Source: Anaerolineales bacterium (GTDB taxonomy: Bacteria; Chloroflexota; Anaerolineae; Epilineales; JAANWY01). Taken from it: DNA of 9,669 nucleotides. This document shows positions 1-8,598 of this stretch, one piece after another (position 1 is the stretch's first letter; every line of letters starts with the position of its first letter). The notes beneath the pieces were generated by a model, which saw only the letters and a program-made list of their open reading frames with translations, searched no databases and was not told the DNA's origin. Both the position numbers and the translations under genes were made by a program. The DNA is taken from positions 1-9,669 of the forward strand of contig JAANWY010000308.1 in assembly GCA_018263655.1 (NCBI GenBank), written 5' to 3'.

Positions 1-2
1 CG

Positions 3-968
3 CGCATCATGCCGCTCAAAGTCCTGCGTCTTCTGCCCAGCGGCGTCCTGGGTGGCTATCTCAGCGACTTGATCACAGCCATTGAGTATGCCGTCAACAA
101 TGGCGCGCGCATCGTCCACATCGGCCCCCGCATCGACGACGAGAACGTCACTGAAGAACAGCTAGAGCTTCTGCGGAACGTCATCGATGACGCAGTCAGC
201 CAGGGCGTGCTGGTGGTGGCCGGCACGGGTGATCTGGCTATGACCGAACTGCTGTTCCCGGCCGGCTTCGAAAACGTAGTCGCCGTTGGCGCCACCAATC
301 AGCGCAACGAGCACGCCTGGTTCTCCAATAGCGGTCCAGGCATTGATCTGGTTGCCCCCGGTGAGCTCATCTTGAGCACCTGTGTCTCGGCACCATACTG
401 CATCGGCAGCGGCACAAGCCTGGCAGCAGCCCACGTCGACGGTGTTGCGGCGCTTATTTGGTCCGTGAACCCGGACCTGACGCCGGCTGAGGTGCGCGCC
501 GCCCTGCAGGACTCAGCCGTAGACCTCGGCGCCCCAGGATACGATGAAGTGTACGGCCACGGGCAACTGGACGCCGCCCAAGCCGTGGCGCAGACCCCAC
601 ACAGCCTCTACGTGAGTACAGCAAATGCCGGCGACCCTCACGCCCTCGTCTTCCTACTCGACAATCAAGACAAGCACGCGTGTCAGCGCATCTGGAACGC
701 CTGGACAGGCCCCTACACCTGGACGGTGGAGGCCGACAGCAAGTGGCTCACGGTCGAAAGGATCGACGGTTCGATAACGGACCCGGTGCCGTCAGCGTTC
801 CAAGTATGCGTTGACGCTGAAGCATTCTCAGGACCTGGCACGTACGAGACAGCCCTCAACATTCAGAGCACCCTCGACCAGCAAGCGTCACCGGTCGAGA
901 TCGGCGTCACGGCCGTATACCACCGCCGGCTCTCGCGGGTTCGGTTGAGCTTCATTCAGCGCCCGTGA
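3..968 (+). CDS. S8 family (subtilisin-like) serine protease, C-terminal part, 5'-truncated by window edge
   Basis: This is the C-terminal part of a subtilase, a peptidase that is usually secreted. The frame is open to the window edge, and the first residues (RIMPLKVL) match an internal subtilase strand, so the ATG at 9 is not the true start. The catalytic Asp and His would lie upstream, outside the window. Counting from that Met, the nucleophile is Ser137 in GSGTSLAAAHVDG. The usual NANPHVAG-like context is altered here to AAAHVDG. The oxyanion-hole position, normally Asn in an AAGN motif, reads AGTGD, giving Asp75. FSNSGPGIDLVAPG (105-118) is the canonical strand before the Ser. Residues about 200-319 look like an Ig/BACON-type beta domain, and the end (VRLSFIQRP) loosely resembles the YLPL-type tails of Chloroflexi exported proteins (inference). 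Family assignment is firm. Activity is uncertain, because several motif positions are non-canonical. Confidence 0.88.
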   Translation, partial: RIMPLKVLRLLPSGVLGGYLSDLITAIEYAVNNGARIVHIGPRIDDENVTEEQLELLRNVIDDAVSQGVLVVAGTGDLAMTELLFPAGFENVVAVGATNQRNEHAWFSNSGPGIDLVAPGELILSTCVSAPYCIGSGTSLAAAHVDGVAALIWSVNPDLTPAEVRAALQDSAVDLGAPGYDEVYGHGQLDAAQAVAQTPHSLYVSTANAGDPHALVFLLDNQDKHACQRIWNAWTGPYTWTVEADSKWLTVERIDGSITDPVPSAFQVCVDAEAFSGPGTYETALNIQSTLDQQASPVEIGVTAVYHRRLSRVRLSFIQRP

Positions 969-1005
969 ACGTCCTAAGGTTACACACCCACGATCACCAT
1001 ACGAT

Positions 1006-1033
1006 TTGACAATTCTCGGTTTTTACGTATAAT
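1006..1033 (+). promoter_or_regulatory. Consensus sigma70-type promoter, probable rpoC promoter
   Basis: TTGACA at 1006-1011 and TATAAT at 1028-1033 both match the housekeeping consensus exactly, with a 16-bp spacer. Transcription should start near 1040 and run rightward. The next recognised gene is rpoC at 1670, so the message would carry a leader of about 630 nt. An untranslated RNA in the leader is an alternative product. Confidence 0.75.
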
Positions 1034-1247
1034 TAGGAGTTGTGAAAATAGGGGTGGCGCGCATGGGGCAGACGGCCGTCGGGACAGGCTTGCCGATTTT
1101 CAACGTGACATTCGCATATTCTGCAAAGAGGCCTCTCGCCGAGGACTATGTATCTACACGTGGTCCACGCGAGGGCTTTCGTGTCTTGGTACATTGATCA
1201 CAGCGGTGCCTGGCAGGCCCGCATGCTTGAACTCAAGTCATTTCCAT

Positions 1248-1275
1248 TCTTTATCAACATCTCTTTATCAACATC
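1248..1275. repeat. 14-bp tandem duplication (2 units)
   Basis: TCTTTATCAACATC occurs twice back to back (1248-1261 and 1262-1275) without mismatch. Each unit holds TTATCAACA, one mismatch from the DnaA-box consensus TTATNCACA. Replication or DnaA function is speculative. It may simply be a slippage duplication. Confidence 0.85.
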
Positions 1276-1305
1276 ATCCATTGACTGTCACCTTAGGCAC
1301 AAGAT

Positions 1306-1398
1306 TGCGGGGATTCCAGAATTTAAGACTCCCCAAAGACCCAAGGGTTTCTGAGGTAAACGGGCTATTGAGGGGGGTATTTCCCTGGAAGTCCCTGC
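1306..1398 (+). mobile_element. Palindromic MITE-like element, copy A, with TGC direct repeats
   Basis: The element proper is 1309-1395 (87 bp). Its ends are imperfect inverted repeats, GGGGATTCCAG and CTGGAAGTCCC (9 of 11 positions complementary). It is flanked by TGC at 1306-1308 and TGC at 1396-1398, consistent with a 3-bp target duplication. A second copy at 9350-9439 is identical at roughly 74 of 87 aligned positions by hand count. It codes for nothing and probably is mobilised in trans, if at all. It sits in the presumed rpoC leader, where its hairpin would be transcribed. Confidence 0.7.
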
Positions 1399-1555
1399 AC
1401 GACGGTCATCTGACTTGCAGTCCCCCATCAATTCTGCCACCCCACCCACAAACTCGATGACGAGAAGCACAGGCAGCCCACAATTGCCCGCACCGTGCCG
1501 GCTTGCGTGGCTGCAATACTCTTATGGAGCGCCAATACCCCTCGGAGGCTGGAAC

Positions 1556-1606
1556 CCAACAGGGGGCATATCAAAACCTTACATTGCCCATGCCCCCCCT
1601 TGTTGG
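1556..1606 (+). promoter_or_regulatory. Long hairpin in rpoC leader
   Basis: CCAACAGGGGGCAT (1556-1569) can pair with the ATGCCCCCCCTTGTTGG segment (1590-1606), apart from a small bulge of extra C and T, around a 20-nt loop. There is no U-tract, so it is not an intrinsic terminator. It lies about 50 nt before the rpoC ribosome binding site and may influence translation or RNA stability (inference). Confidence 0.5.
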
Positions 1607-1657
1607 CCCCCTGCCTTACGGCAACCGACGACAAGTGTTGTAGTTGAAATGTAAAAC

Positions 1658-1663
1658 AGGAGG
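1658..1663 (+). promoter_or_regulatory. Ribosome binding site that fixes the rpoC TTG start
   Basis: A perfect AGGAGG lies 6 nt upstream of TTG at 1670. This supports the rare TTG start, and the protein that follows (MEIKNFSAIRLSLASPEEIR) begins where beta' subunits normally begin. Confidence 0.9.
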
Positions 1664-1669
1664 CAACCC

Positions 1670-3505
1670 TTGGAAATCAAGAACTTCAGTGCCATTCGAC
1701 TCAGCCTGGCCTCGCCTGAGGAAATCCGTTCCTGGTCCCACGGCGAAGTAACCAAACCGGAAACCATTAACTATCGCCGGCTACGACCCGAGAAGGACGG
1801 ACTCTTCTGCGAGGCCATCTTTGGGCCAACCAAGGACTGGCAATGCTATTGTGGTAAGTACAAGAAAATCCGTTACCGTGGAATCGTGTGCGATAAGTGC
1901 GGCGTGGAGGTAACCCGATCCCGTGTACGCCGGGAGCGCATGGGGCACATTGAACTCGCCTCACCCGTCGCTCACATCTGGTACACACGGCGCGTCCCCA
2001 GTTACGTGGGCTTGTTGCTGAATATCTCCCGCCGTAACCTGGACCGAGTACTCTACTTCGCTCAATACGTCATCACTCGCGTCGACGAAGAAGGCCGGCA
2101 GCGCACGTTGAAGCGCATCGACGATGAGCTTGAAGAAAAGATCGCCGAGCTCCAAGGCCAGCTTGACGAGCAAGTCGACAGCGTCACCGGCGGGCTCGAA
2201 GCGTCACTGACTGACAAGAAGTCTGACATCGATGTCCGAACCGAGGAACTCCAGAAGACCTTAGAGACACAGACCGACGAGCTCATGGGCATCGCAGCGC
2301 AACTCCAGAAAGACATGGAGAAGCGCCGCAACGGCACGCTCCGGGAGCCCCTCGTCTTCGAACCGACAGGTACGCTCATCGCTGACGAAGGTGACATCAT
2401 CGAAAACGAGCACTTCAAGCGCCTGAACGAGATCGTTTCGGAGCGACTCAGCGAGGTGGAGGACGAGTTCGAAACCCAGCAATCCCGAGAGACCGCGCTG
2501 TTCGAGCAGGAAAGAGACCGGCTGCAGGAAGAGGCCAACAAACTCATAGAGAAGGTGACACGCGATCTCGATCAGAAAATCGAGGAACTGCGCAGCGAGT
2601 ACAGTGATCGCAAAGAGGCGGTTAAGGACATCAAACCCCTGCAGCTTCTTAACGAAGCCGAGTACTGGGAACTGAAGGAAAAGTGGGGGGGCATGTTCGA
2701 GGCCAGCATGGGTGCCGAGGCCCTGTTCGATATCGTCAAGGATCTGGATCTGGACAAGATGGCCAAGGCACTCCGCCACCAGATCAGACACGACACCTCA
2801 AAACAGCGCCGGAAGAAAGCGCGGAAGCGCCTTCAAGTCGTGGAAGCGCTGCGGCGATCCGACAACCGCACCGAGTGGATGGTCATGGCCGTCCTCCCCG
2901 TCATCCCACCGGACTTGCGGCCAATGGTCCAACTTGATGGTGGTCGGTTCGCCACCAGCGATCTGAACGACCTGTACCGGCGCGTAATCAACCGCAACAA
3001 CCGCCTCAAGCGGCTCCTAGAGCTGGGCGCCCCAGATGTGATCGTCCGCAACGAGAAGCGCATGCTCCAGGAATCTGTCGACTCGCTGATCGATAACAGC
3101 CGGCGCGGCAAGGCCGTCTCGTCCCGTGGCCGGCGCAAGCTGAAGAGCCTGAGCGACATGCTCAAGGGCAAGCAAGGGCGCTTCCGCCGCAACCTGCTGG
3201 GCAAGCGCGTGGACTACTCCGGTCGTTCGGTTATCGTCGTCGGCCCACACCTTAAGCTGCACCAGTGCGGTCTACCCAAGACCATGGCGGTGGAACTCTT
3301 CCGCCCATTTGTGATGCGCAAGCTAGTGGAATACGAGTATGCCCACAACGTCAAGGGCGCTAAGCGGCTTATCGAACACATGGACCCCCTCGTGTGGGAG
3401 GTTCTCGGCGAGATCATCGAGGACTACCCAGTCTTGCTCAACCGAGCGCCGACGTTGCACCGGCTAGGTATCCAGGCCTTCGAACCGATTCTCGTCGAGG
3501 CTTAA
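1670..3505 (+). CDS. rpoC: DNA-directed RNA polymerase subunit beta', N-terminal portion, ended by premature in-frame TAA
   Basis: This encodes the first 611 residues of beta', the catalytic and clamp subunit of RNA polymerase. The N-terminal zinc ribbon has Cys59, Cys61, Cys74 and Cys77. Residues about 145-320 form a Glu/Lys/Gln-rich coiled coil absent from E. coli beta', comparable to lineage-specific insertions in Chloroflexi or Thermus relatives (from memory). Conserved core follows: VIPPDLRPMVQLDGGRFATS (411-430), the switch/rudder region GKQGRFRRNLLGKRVDYSGR (500-519) and NRAPTLHRLGIQAFEP (591-606). Reading then stops at TAA where other bacteria have the third residue of EGKAIQ. The same frame continues at once into the rest of beta' (3506-6055). 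As it stands, this product lacks the active-site aspartates. The stop is either a sequencing or assembly error, a true nonsense mutation, or a read-through codon. Identity as rpoC is certain. Confidence 0.97.
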   Translation: MEIKNFSAIRLSLASPEEIRSWSHGEVTKPETINYRRLRPEKDGLFCEAIFGPTKDWQCYCGKYKKIRYRGIVCDKCGVEVTRSRVRRERMGHIELASPVAHIWYTRRVPSYVGLLLNISRRNLDRVLYFAQYVITRVDEEGRQRTLKRIDDELEEKIAELQGQLDEQVDSVTGGLEASLTDKKSDIDVRTEELQKTLETQTDELMGIAAQLQKDMEKRRNGTLREPLVFEPTGTLIADEGDIIENEHFKRLNEIVSERLSEVEDEFETQQSRETALFEQERDRLQEEANKLIEKVTRDLDQKIEELRSEYSDRKEAVKDIKPLQLLNEAEYWELKEKWGGMFEASMGAEALFDIVKDLDLDKMAKALRHQIRHDTSKQRRKKARKRLQVVEALRRSDNRTEWMVMAVLPVIPPDLRPMVQLDGGRFATSDLNDLYRRVINRNNRLKRLLELGAPDVIVRNEKRMLQESVDSLIDNSRRGKAVSSRGRRKLKSLSDMLKGKQGRFRRNLLGKRVDYSGRSVIVVGPHLKLHQCGLPKTMAVELFRPFVMRKLVEYEYAHNVKGAKRLIEHMDPLVWEVLGEIIEDYPVLLNRAPTLHRLGIQAFEPILVEA

Positions 3506-3562
3506 GCAATCCAGATCCACCCGCTGGTCTGTGCCGCTTTCAACGCCGACTTCGACGGCGAC
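3503..3562 (+). other. rpoC: In-frame stop followed by the catalytic NADFDGD loop, outside both rpoC open frames
   Basis: After TAA (3503-3505) the same frame encodes AIQIHPLVCAAFNADFDGD. NADFDGD lies at 3542-3562, with the three Mg-binding aspartates at 3548, 3554 and 3560. The first ATG after the stop (3563) is just downstream of this motif, so reinitiation there would lose the active site. The only intervening candidate start is CTG at 3524, and it has no nearby Shine-Dalgarno sequence. The residue after the motif is Met where most bacteria have Gln (DGDQMA). Confidence 0.9.
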
Positions 3563-6055
<2,493 letters not shown>

Positions 6056-6063
6056 TTTTCGAA

Positions 6064-6087
6064 GGAGCAGAGGAGCAGAGGAGCAGA
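6064..6087. repeat. Three tandem 8-bp repeats (GGAGCAGA)
   Basis: GGAGCAGA is repeated three times without error, starting 9 bp after the rpoC stop codon, and then passes into GGAGGGGG. Each GAGCAGAGG register (6065, 6073, 6081) can pair with CCTCTGCTC at 6273-6281, so copy number affects the outer stem of the structure spanning the intergenic region. Confidence 0.9.
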
Positions 6088-6281
6088 GGAGGGGGTTAGC
6101 CCCTCAATGTCATTGAGTTAGTGCTCTGGCCGGTCGCCGCTTCGCTTACAGATCGAGCCAGGGGCGCGGTCGGGCCTGCCTGTGTGTGTCCCGCACGCAG
6201 ACAGGAGACCGGCCCCAGCTTATCTTAATGACATTGGGTAGCCCCCCGCCTCCGCTCCCCCACACCTCGGTACCTCTGCTC
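6065..6281 (+). ncRNA. Candidate structured RNA or palindromic element between rpoC and rpsA
   Basis: Nested complementary segments cover this intergenic stretch. The outer stem is GAGCAGAGG (6065-6073 or later registers) with CCTCTGCTC (6273-6281). Next, the G-rich 6086-6095 pairs approximately with C-rich 6242-6253. Then CAATGTCATT (6105-6114) pairs perfectly with AATGACATTG (6227-6236). CTGGCCGGTC (6126-6135) pairs with GACCGGCCCCAG (6207-6218) apart from a CC bulge. Innermost, CCTGCCTGTGTG (6175-6186) pairs with CACGCAGACAGG (6194-6205) with one mismatch around a 7-nt loop. There is no U-tract. It could be an rpsA leader that controls S1 synthesis, a processing site, or an inserted palindromic repeat. 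Function is inferred, but the pairings are read directly. Confidence 0.55.
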
Positions 6282-6285
6282 AGAA

Positions 6286-6293
6286 GAGGGGAG
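6286..6293 (+). promoter_or_regulatory. Ribosome binding site of rpsA, supports GTG start
   Basis: GAGGGGAG lies 5 nt before GTG at 6299. The ATG at 6294 is out of the gene frame and meets TGA after two codons, so GTG is the sensible start. Confidence 0.75.
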
Positions 6294-6298
6294 ATGGT

Positions 6299-7834
6299 GT
6301 GACGTCAGAGAAAGACCTAGGTTCTGAAGAAGAACACACTGAAGACGGAAGAGACGAATCGCTACTCTGGGAGTTTCTGGAAGAAGGCGAATTCGACTAT
6401 CAGCGACCCCGGCGGGGTGAGATTCGTGACGGCGTCATCTTACGCAAGGGCGCTGACCAAATCATTGTTGATATCGGCGCGAAGCGCGAAGGCATTGTGC
6501 CCGAAAGGGATCTTGAGAAGCTTGGGCCCGAGGCCGTTGCAGAACTGGAAGCCGGCGACGAAGTACCTGTCTATGTCCTCAAGCCCGAGAACAATGACGG
6601 CGATGTCATCGTGTCGATTAACCTCGCCCGACAGAGGGCAGATTGGACCCGCGCAGAGGAGGTCATGGAAGCCAACGAGATTCTGGAGGAAGAGATCACC
6701 GGGTTTAACAAAGGGGGTCTGCTCGTCCAGTTCGGTAATCTCCAGGGCTTTCTTCCCCGCTCTCATATCGTAAACCTCGACGGTAGAACTAAGCCCGGCC
6801 CGCCGCATGAACGCCTCAACCAGATGGTGGGCAAACAGCTACCCCTCCGGATTATTGAGGTCAACCAGCGACAGCGCCGGCTCATCGTATCTGAGCGATC
6901 CGCTTGGCGTGAGTGGCGTGCCGAACAAAAGAAGCACCTCTTAGCAGACCTCGAAGTCGACGACATACGCGAGGGCACGGTCACGAGTCTAGCAGATTTC
7001 GGTGCTTTCATCGATCTAGGCGGCGCAGACGGTCTTATCCACCTCTCTGAGCTGTCGTGGGATCGGGGCAAGAAACCTGGTGACGTCGTTCAAATTGGTG
7101 AAGACGTCAAAGTCAAGGTGATTAGCCTTGACCGCGATCGCCAGCGCATTGGGCTTAGCCTCAAGCAACTCAAACCCGATCCGTGGCAGACAATGGAAGA
7201 CCGATATACCATTGGACAGTACATCGATGTCGAGATCACGAATCTAGCGAATTTCGGTGCTTTTGCACGCCTAGAAGAGGGGATCGAAGGCCTCATTCAT
7301 ATCTCCGAACTGGCAGACCACAACGTTCAACACCCAGGCGACGTGGTAGAAGCCGGCCAAGAATTGACGATCCAGATTCTCAGCCTGGAGCCAGAACGGA
7401 AGCGCGTCGGCCTGAGTCTTCGTCGGGTACCAGATCATCTACGGCAGCAGCCAGAGGCTGAAGAAGCCGAGGCAAGAGAGCCAGAAGAAGAGCCTCAAAC
7501 GGAGGAGGAAACCGACGTCGAGGCCAGCGAGATGGCACAGGCCGCGCCGGCGGAGAAAGCAGAGCCGGCCCCTACAGTCGAGGCGACAACACCAGAAGAA
7601 GCCAGTCCTGATGAAGCGGCAGGACTTGAAGCGTCCGTCGAAGATGCTGCGACACCGGACGATCAACCAACCGATGCAGGCAGGAAGCCGCCGGGACTGG
7701 ATACCAGCGACGGTGGCGAATCCGATGGGGGAGTCAATCCACCAGAGGAGGCTCGGGAGACCGCACCACCGCCGGCCAGCGTGAACGGTGACAGTTCGTC
7801 TGAAGCAGAGACTGAAGCCACAGCCACGGCCTAA
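6299..7834 (+). CDS. rpsA: 30S ribosomal protein S1
   Basis: S1 binds mRNA and helps load it on the 30S subunit. The 511-residue product has four S1 (OB-fold) domains at about 38-110, 126-201, 222-290 and 304-376. The third and fourth carry the strongest motif: TSLADFGAFIDLGGADGLIH and TNLANFGAFARLEEGIEGLIH (the latter starting near 314), each ending in KRVGLSL/RQRIGLSL-type strands. E. coli S1 has six domains. Four is common outside Proteobacteria. Residues about 377-511 are a low-complexity tail rich in Glu, Ala and Pro, probably disordered. A short acidic N-terminal extension precedes domain 1. The gene follows rpoC by 243 bp of structured sequence and may be cotranscribed with it, since no promoter or terminator is evident between them. 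It ends in TAA, which shows that TAA is used as a normal stop here. An S1-domain protein other than S1 proper is possible but less likely. Confidence 0.92.
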   Translation: MTSEKDLGSEEEHTEDGRDESLLWEFLEEGEFDYQRPRRGEIRDGVILRKGADQIIVDIGAKREGIVPERDLEKLGPEAVAELEAGDEVPVYVLKPENNDGDVIVSINLARQRADWTRAEEVMEANEILEEEITGFNKGGLLVQFGNLQGFLPRSHIVNLDGRTKPGPPHERLNQMVGKQLPLRIIEVNQRQRRLIVSERSAWREWRAEQKKHLLADLEVDDIREGTVTSLADFGAFIDLGGADGLIHLSELSWDRGKKPGDVVQIGEDVKVKVISLDRDRQRIGLSLKQLKPDPWQTMEDRYTIGQYIDVEITNLANFGAFARLEEGIEGLIHISELADHNVQHPGDVVEAGQELTIQILSLEPERKRVGLSLRRVPDHLRQQPEAEEAEAREPEEEPQTEEETDVEASEMAQAAPAEKAEPAPTVEATTPEEASPDEAAGLEASVEDAATPDDQPTDAGRKPPGLDTSDGGESDGGVNPPEEARETAPPPASVNGDSSSEAETEATATA

Positions 7835-7917
7835 CCGCTCTGAGTGTGACCGAGATTTTGACCGAGATGCATTGACACTGAGAGTCCCGCCCTTCAACAA
7901 CCTGACTGAGTTAGTTC

Positions 7918-7965
7918 ACCGGGAGACTTCGAGGCAGGAACATCTTCGACGAACCCTCTCCCGGT
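7918..7965 (+). promoter_or_regulatory. Hairpin in the leader of the cold-shock gene
   Basis: ACCGGGAGA (7918-7926) is perfectly complementary to TCTCCCGGT (7957-7965), with a 30-nt loop, about 65 nt before the downstream start codon. No U-tract follows. Within the rest of 7835-8029 I see no gene and no convincing promoter. It could be an mRNA leader structure, which is common in cold-shock genes, but that is inference. Confidence 0.45.
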
Positions 7966-8029
7966 TGGTTACCTGATTGAGACAGCCATTTACCGCAGTT
8001 CGCTGAATAGGACGAAAGGTCAAACACCC

Positions 8030-8497
8030 ATGGCGTTTTCGGATGAAATGTTGGAGTGTGCCGAATGCGGCACCAAGTTTATCTTCACAGTCGATGAACA
8101 ACGGCGCATGGCAGAACAAAGCACGGAAGCCAAACCACCGGAGCTATGTCCTGCCTGCAAGAGCGAATCCAAACTCGATACTCCCCAAACCGCTCCAAAG
8201 AGCCCCCCGAAGAAGCCCCCGTCGGATCGGAGTGACACCGCTACCGAGCCGACTACCGATCCGAGCGGTGTCAGCTTCACGGAACGTCACTACGGTGAGG
8301 TGAAGTGGTTCAACGAATCCAAGGGGTACGGATTCATCACTCAAGAGCACGGTGACGATATCTTCGTACACTATAGCGGCATTGAGGGAGAAGGGTTCAA
8401 GGTTCTCGCCGAGGGTCACCGGGTCGAGTTTGAGATCGAAAGTACATCTAAGGGCCCCCAGGCCGTGCACGTGATTCCACTCTCTGAAGATTCATAG
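8030..8497 (+). CDS. Zinc-ribbon / cold-shock domain fusion protein
   Basis: This 155-residue protein has two parts. The N-terminus holds Cys10-x2-Cys13 and Cys40-x2-Cys43, a zinc ribbon resembling the family often described as probable zinc-ribbon domain (zf-trcl). A Pro/Lys/Ser-rich linker (about 44-86) leads to a cold-shock domain (about 87-152). That domain has the RNP1 motif KGYGFI (98-103), RNP2-like DIFVHYS (110-116) and the GEVKWFN opening typical of CspA proteins. Cold-shock domains bind single-stranded RNA or DNA and melt RNA structure, and the zinc ribbon may add nucleic-acid or protein contacts. ATG at 8030 is preceded by GAAAGGT at a spacing of about 9 nt. Free-standing CspA is about 70 residues, so this is a true two-domain form, known from some Chloroflexi and other lineages (from memory). 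It lies between rpsA and the CarD gene. Confidence 0.88.
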   Translation: MAFSDEMLECAECGTKFIFTVDEQRRMAEQSTEAKPPELCPACKSESKLDTPQTAPKSPPKKPPSDRSDTATEPTTDPSGVSFTERHYGEVKWFNESKGYGFITQEHGDDIFVHYSGIEGEGFKVLAEGHRVEFEIESTSKGPQAVHVIPLSEDS

Positions 8498-8510
8498 CCT
8501 CACTCGATAG

Positions 8511-8562
8511 GTCGCATCTCCCCCGGCGGAGTCCACTCCGAGTTAACACGGACTCCAGCGAC
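8511..8562 (+). terminator. Hairpin after the cold-shock gene, possible weak terminator
   Basis: GGAGTCC (8528-8534) pairs with GGACTCC (8550-8556), inside an outer GTCGC (8511-8515) / GCGAC (8558-8562) pairing. It starts 14 bp after the stop codon. There is no run of T after it, so an intrinsic terminator is doubtful. It may instead protect the 3' end of the message. Confidence 0.35.
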
Positions 8563-8598
8563 GGCTCCCGCGAAGTAGATCCGTCACCTTGACCTGCC

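Larger units (their letters stand above)
969..1669. other. Gene-free region upstream of rpoC
   Basis: No convincing gene is present. Short open frames at 1148-1354, 1194-1460 and 1415-1654 lack a good ribosome binding site and resemble no known family. The stretch holds a consensus promoter, a possible 5'-end hairpin (TGAAAAT at 1043-1049 with ATTTTCA at 1096-1102, enclosing GGCA/TGCC and the 10-bp palindrome GACGGCCGTC at 1071-1080), a 14-bp tandem duplication, one copy of a palindromic repeat and a hairpin close to the rpoC start. No rpoB is visible. Confidence 0.75.

Noticed and set aside
1148..1654. Small open frames in the rpoC leader (68, 88 and 79 codons)
   Set aside because: Starts lack good ribosome binding sites, two of the frames run through the palindromic repeat, and translations resemble nothing known.
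2062..2791. Two overlapping long minus-strand open frames opposite rpoC (2062-2547 and 2261-2791)
   Set aside because: They mirror the charged coiled coil of RpoC, giving Ser- or Leu-rich low-complexity translations without ribosome binding sites or recognisable domains.
3503..3505. Reassignment of TAA to a sense codon
   Set aside because: rpsA ends in TAA at its expected C-terminus, with only non-coding sequence after it. Other genes end in TAG or TGA, so no general recoding is indicated.
7872..7900. TTGACA at 7872 as a promoter for the cold-shock gene
   Set aside because: Sequence at the -10 distance (CAACAA region) does not resemble TATAAT.
7440..7900. Minus-strand open frame opposite the rpsA tail (7439-7900)
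   Set aside because: It is the antisense of the Glu/Ala/Pro-rich tail, giving a Cys/Arg/Leu-rich translation without a plausible start context.
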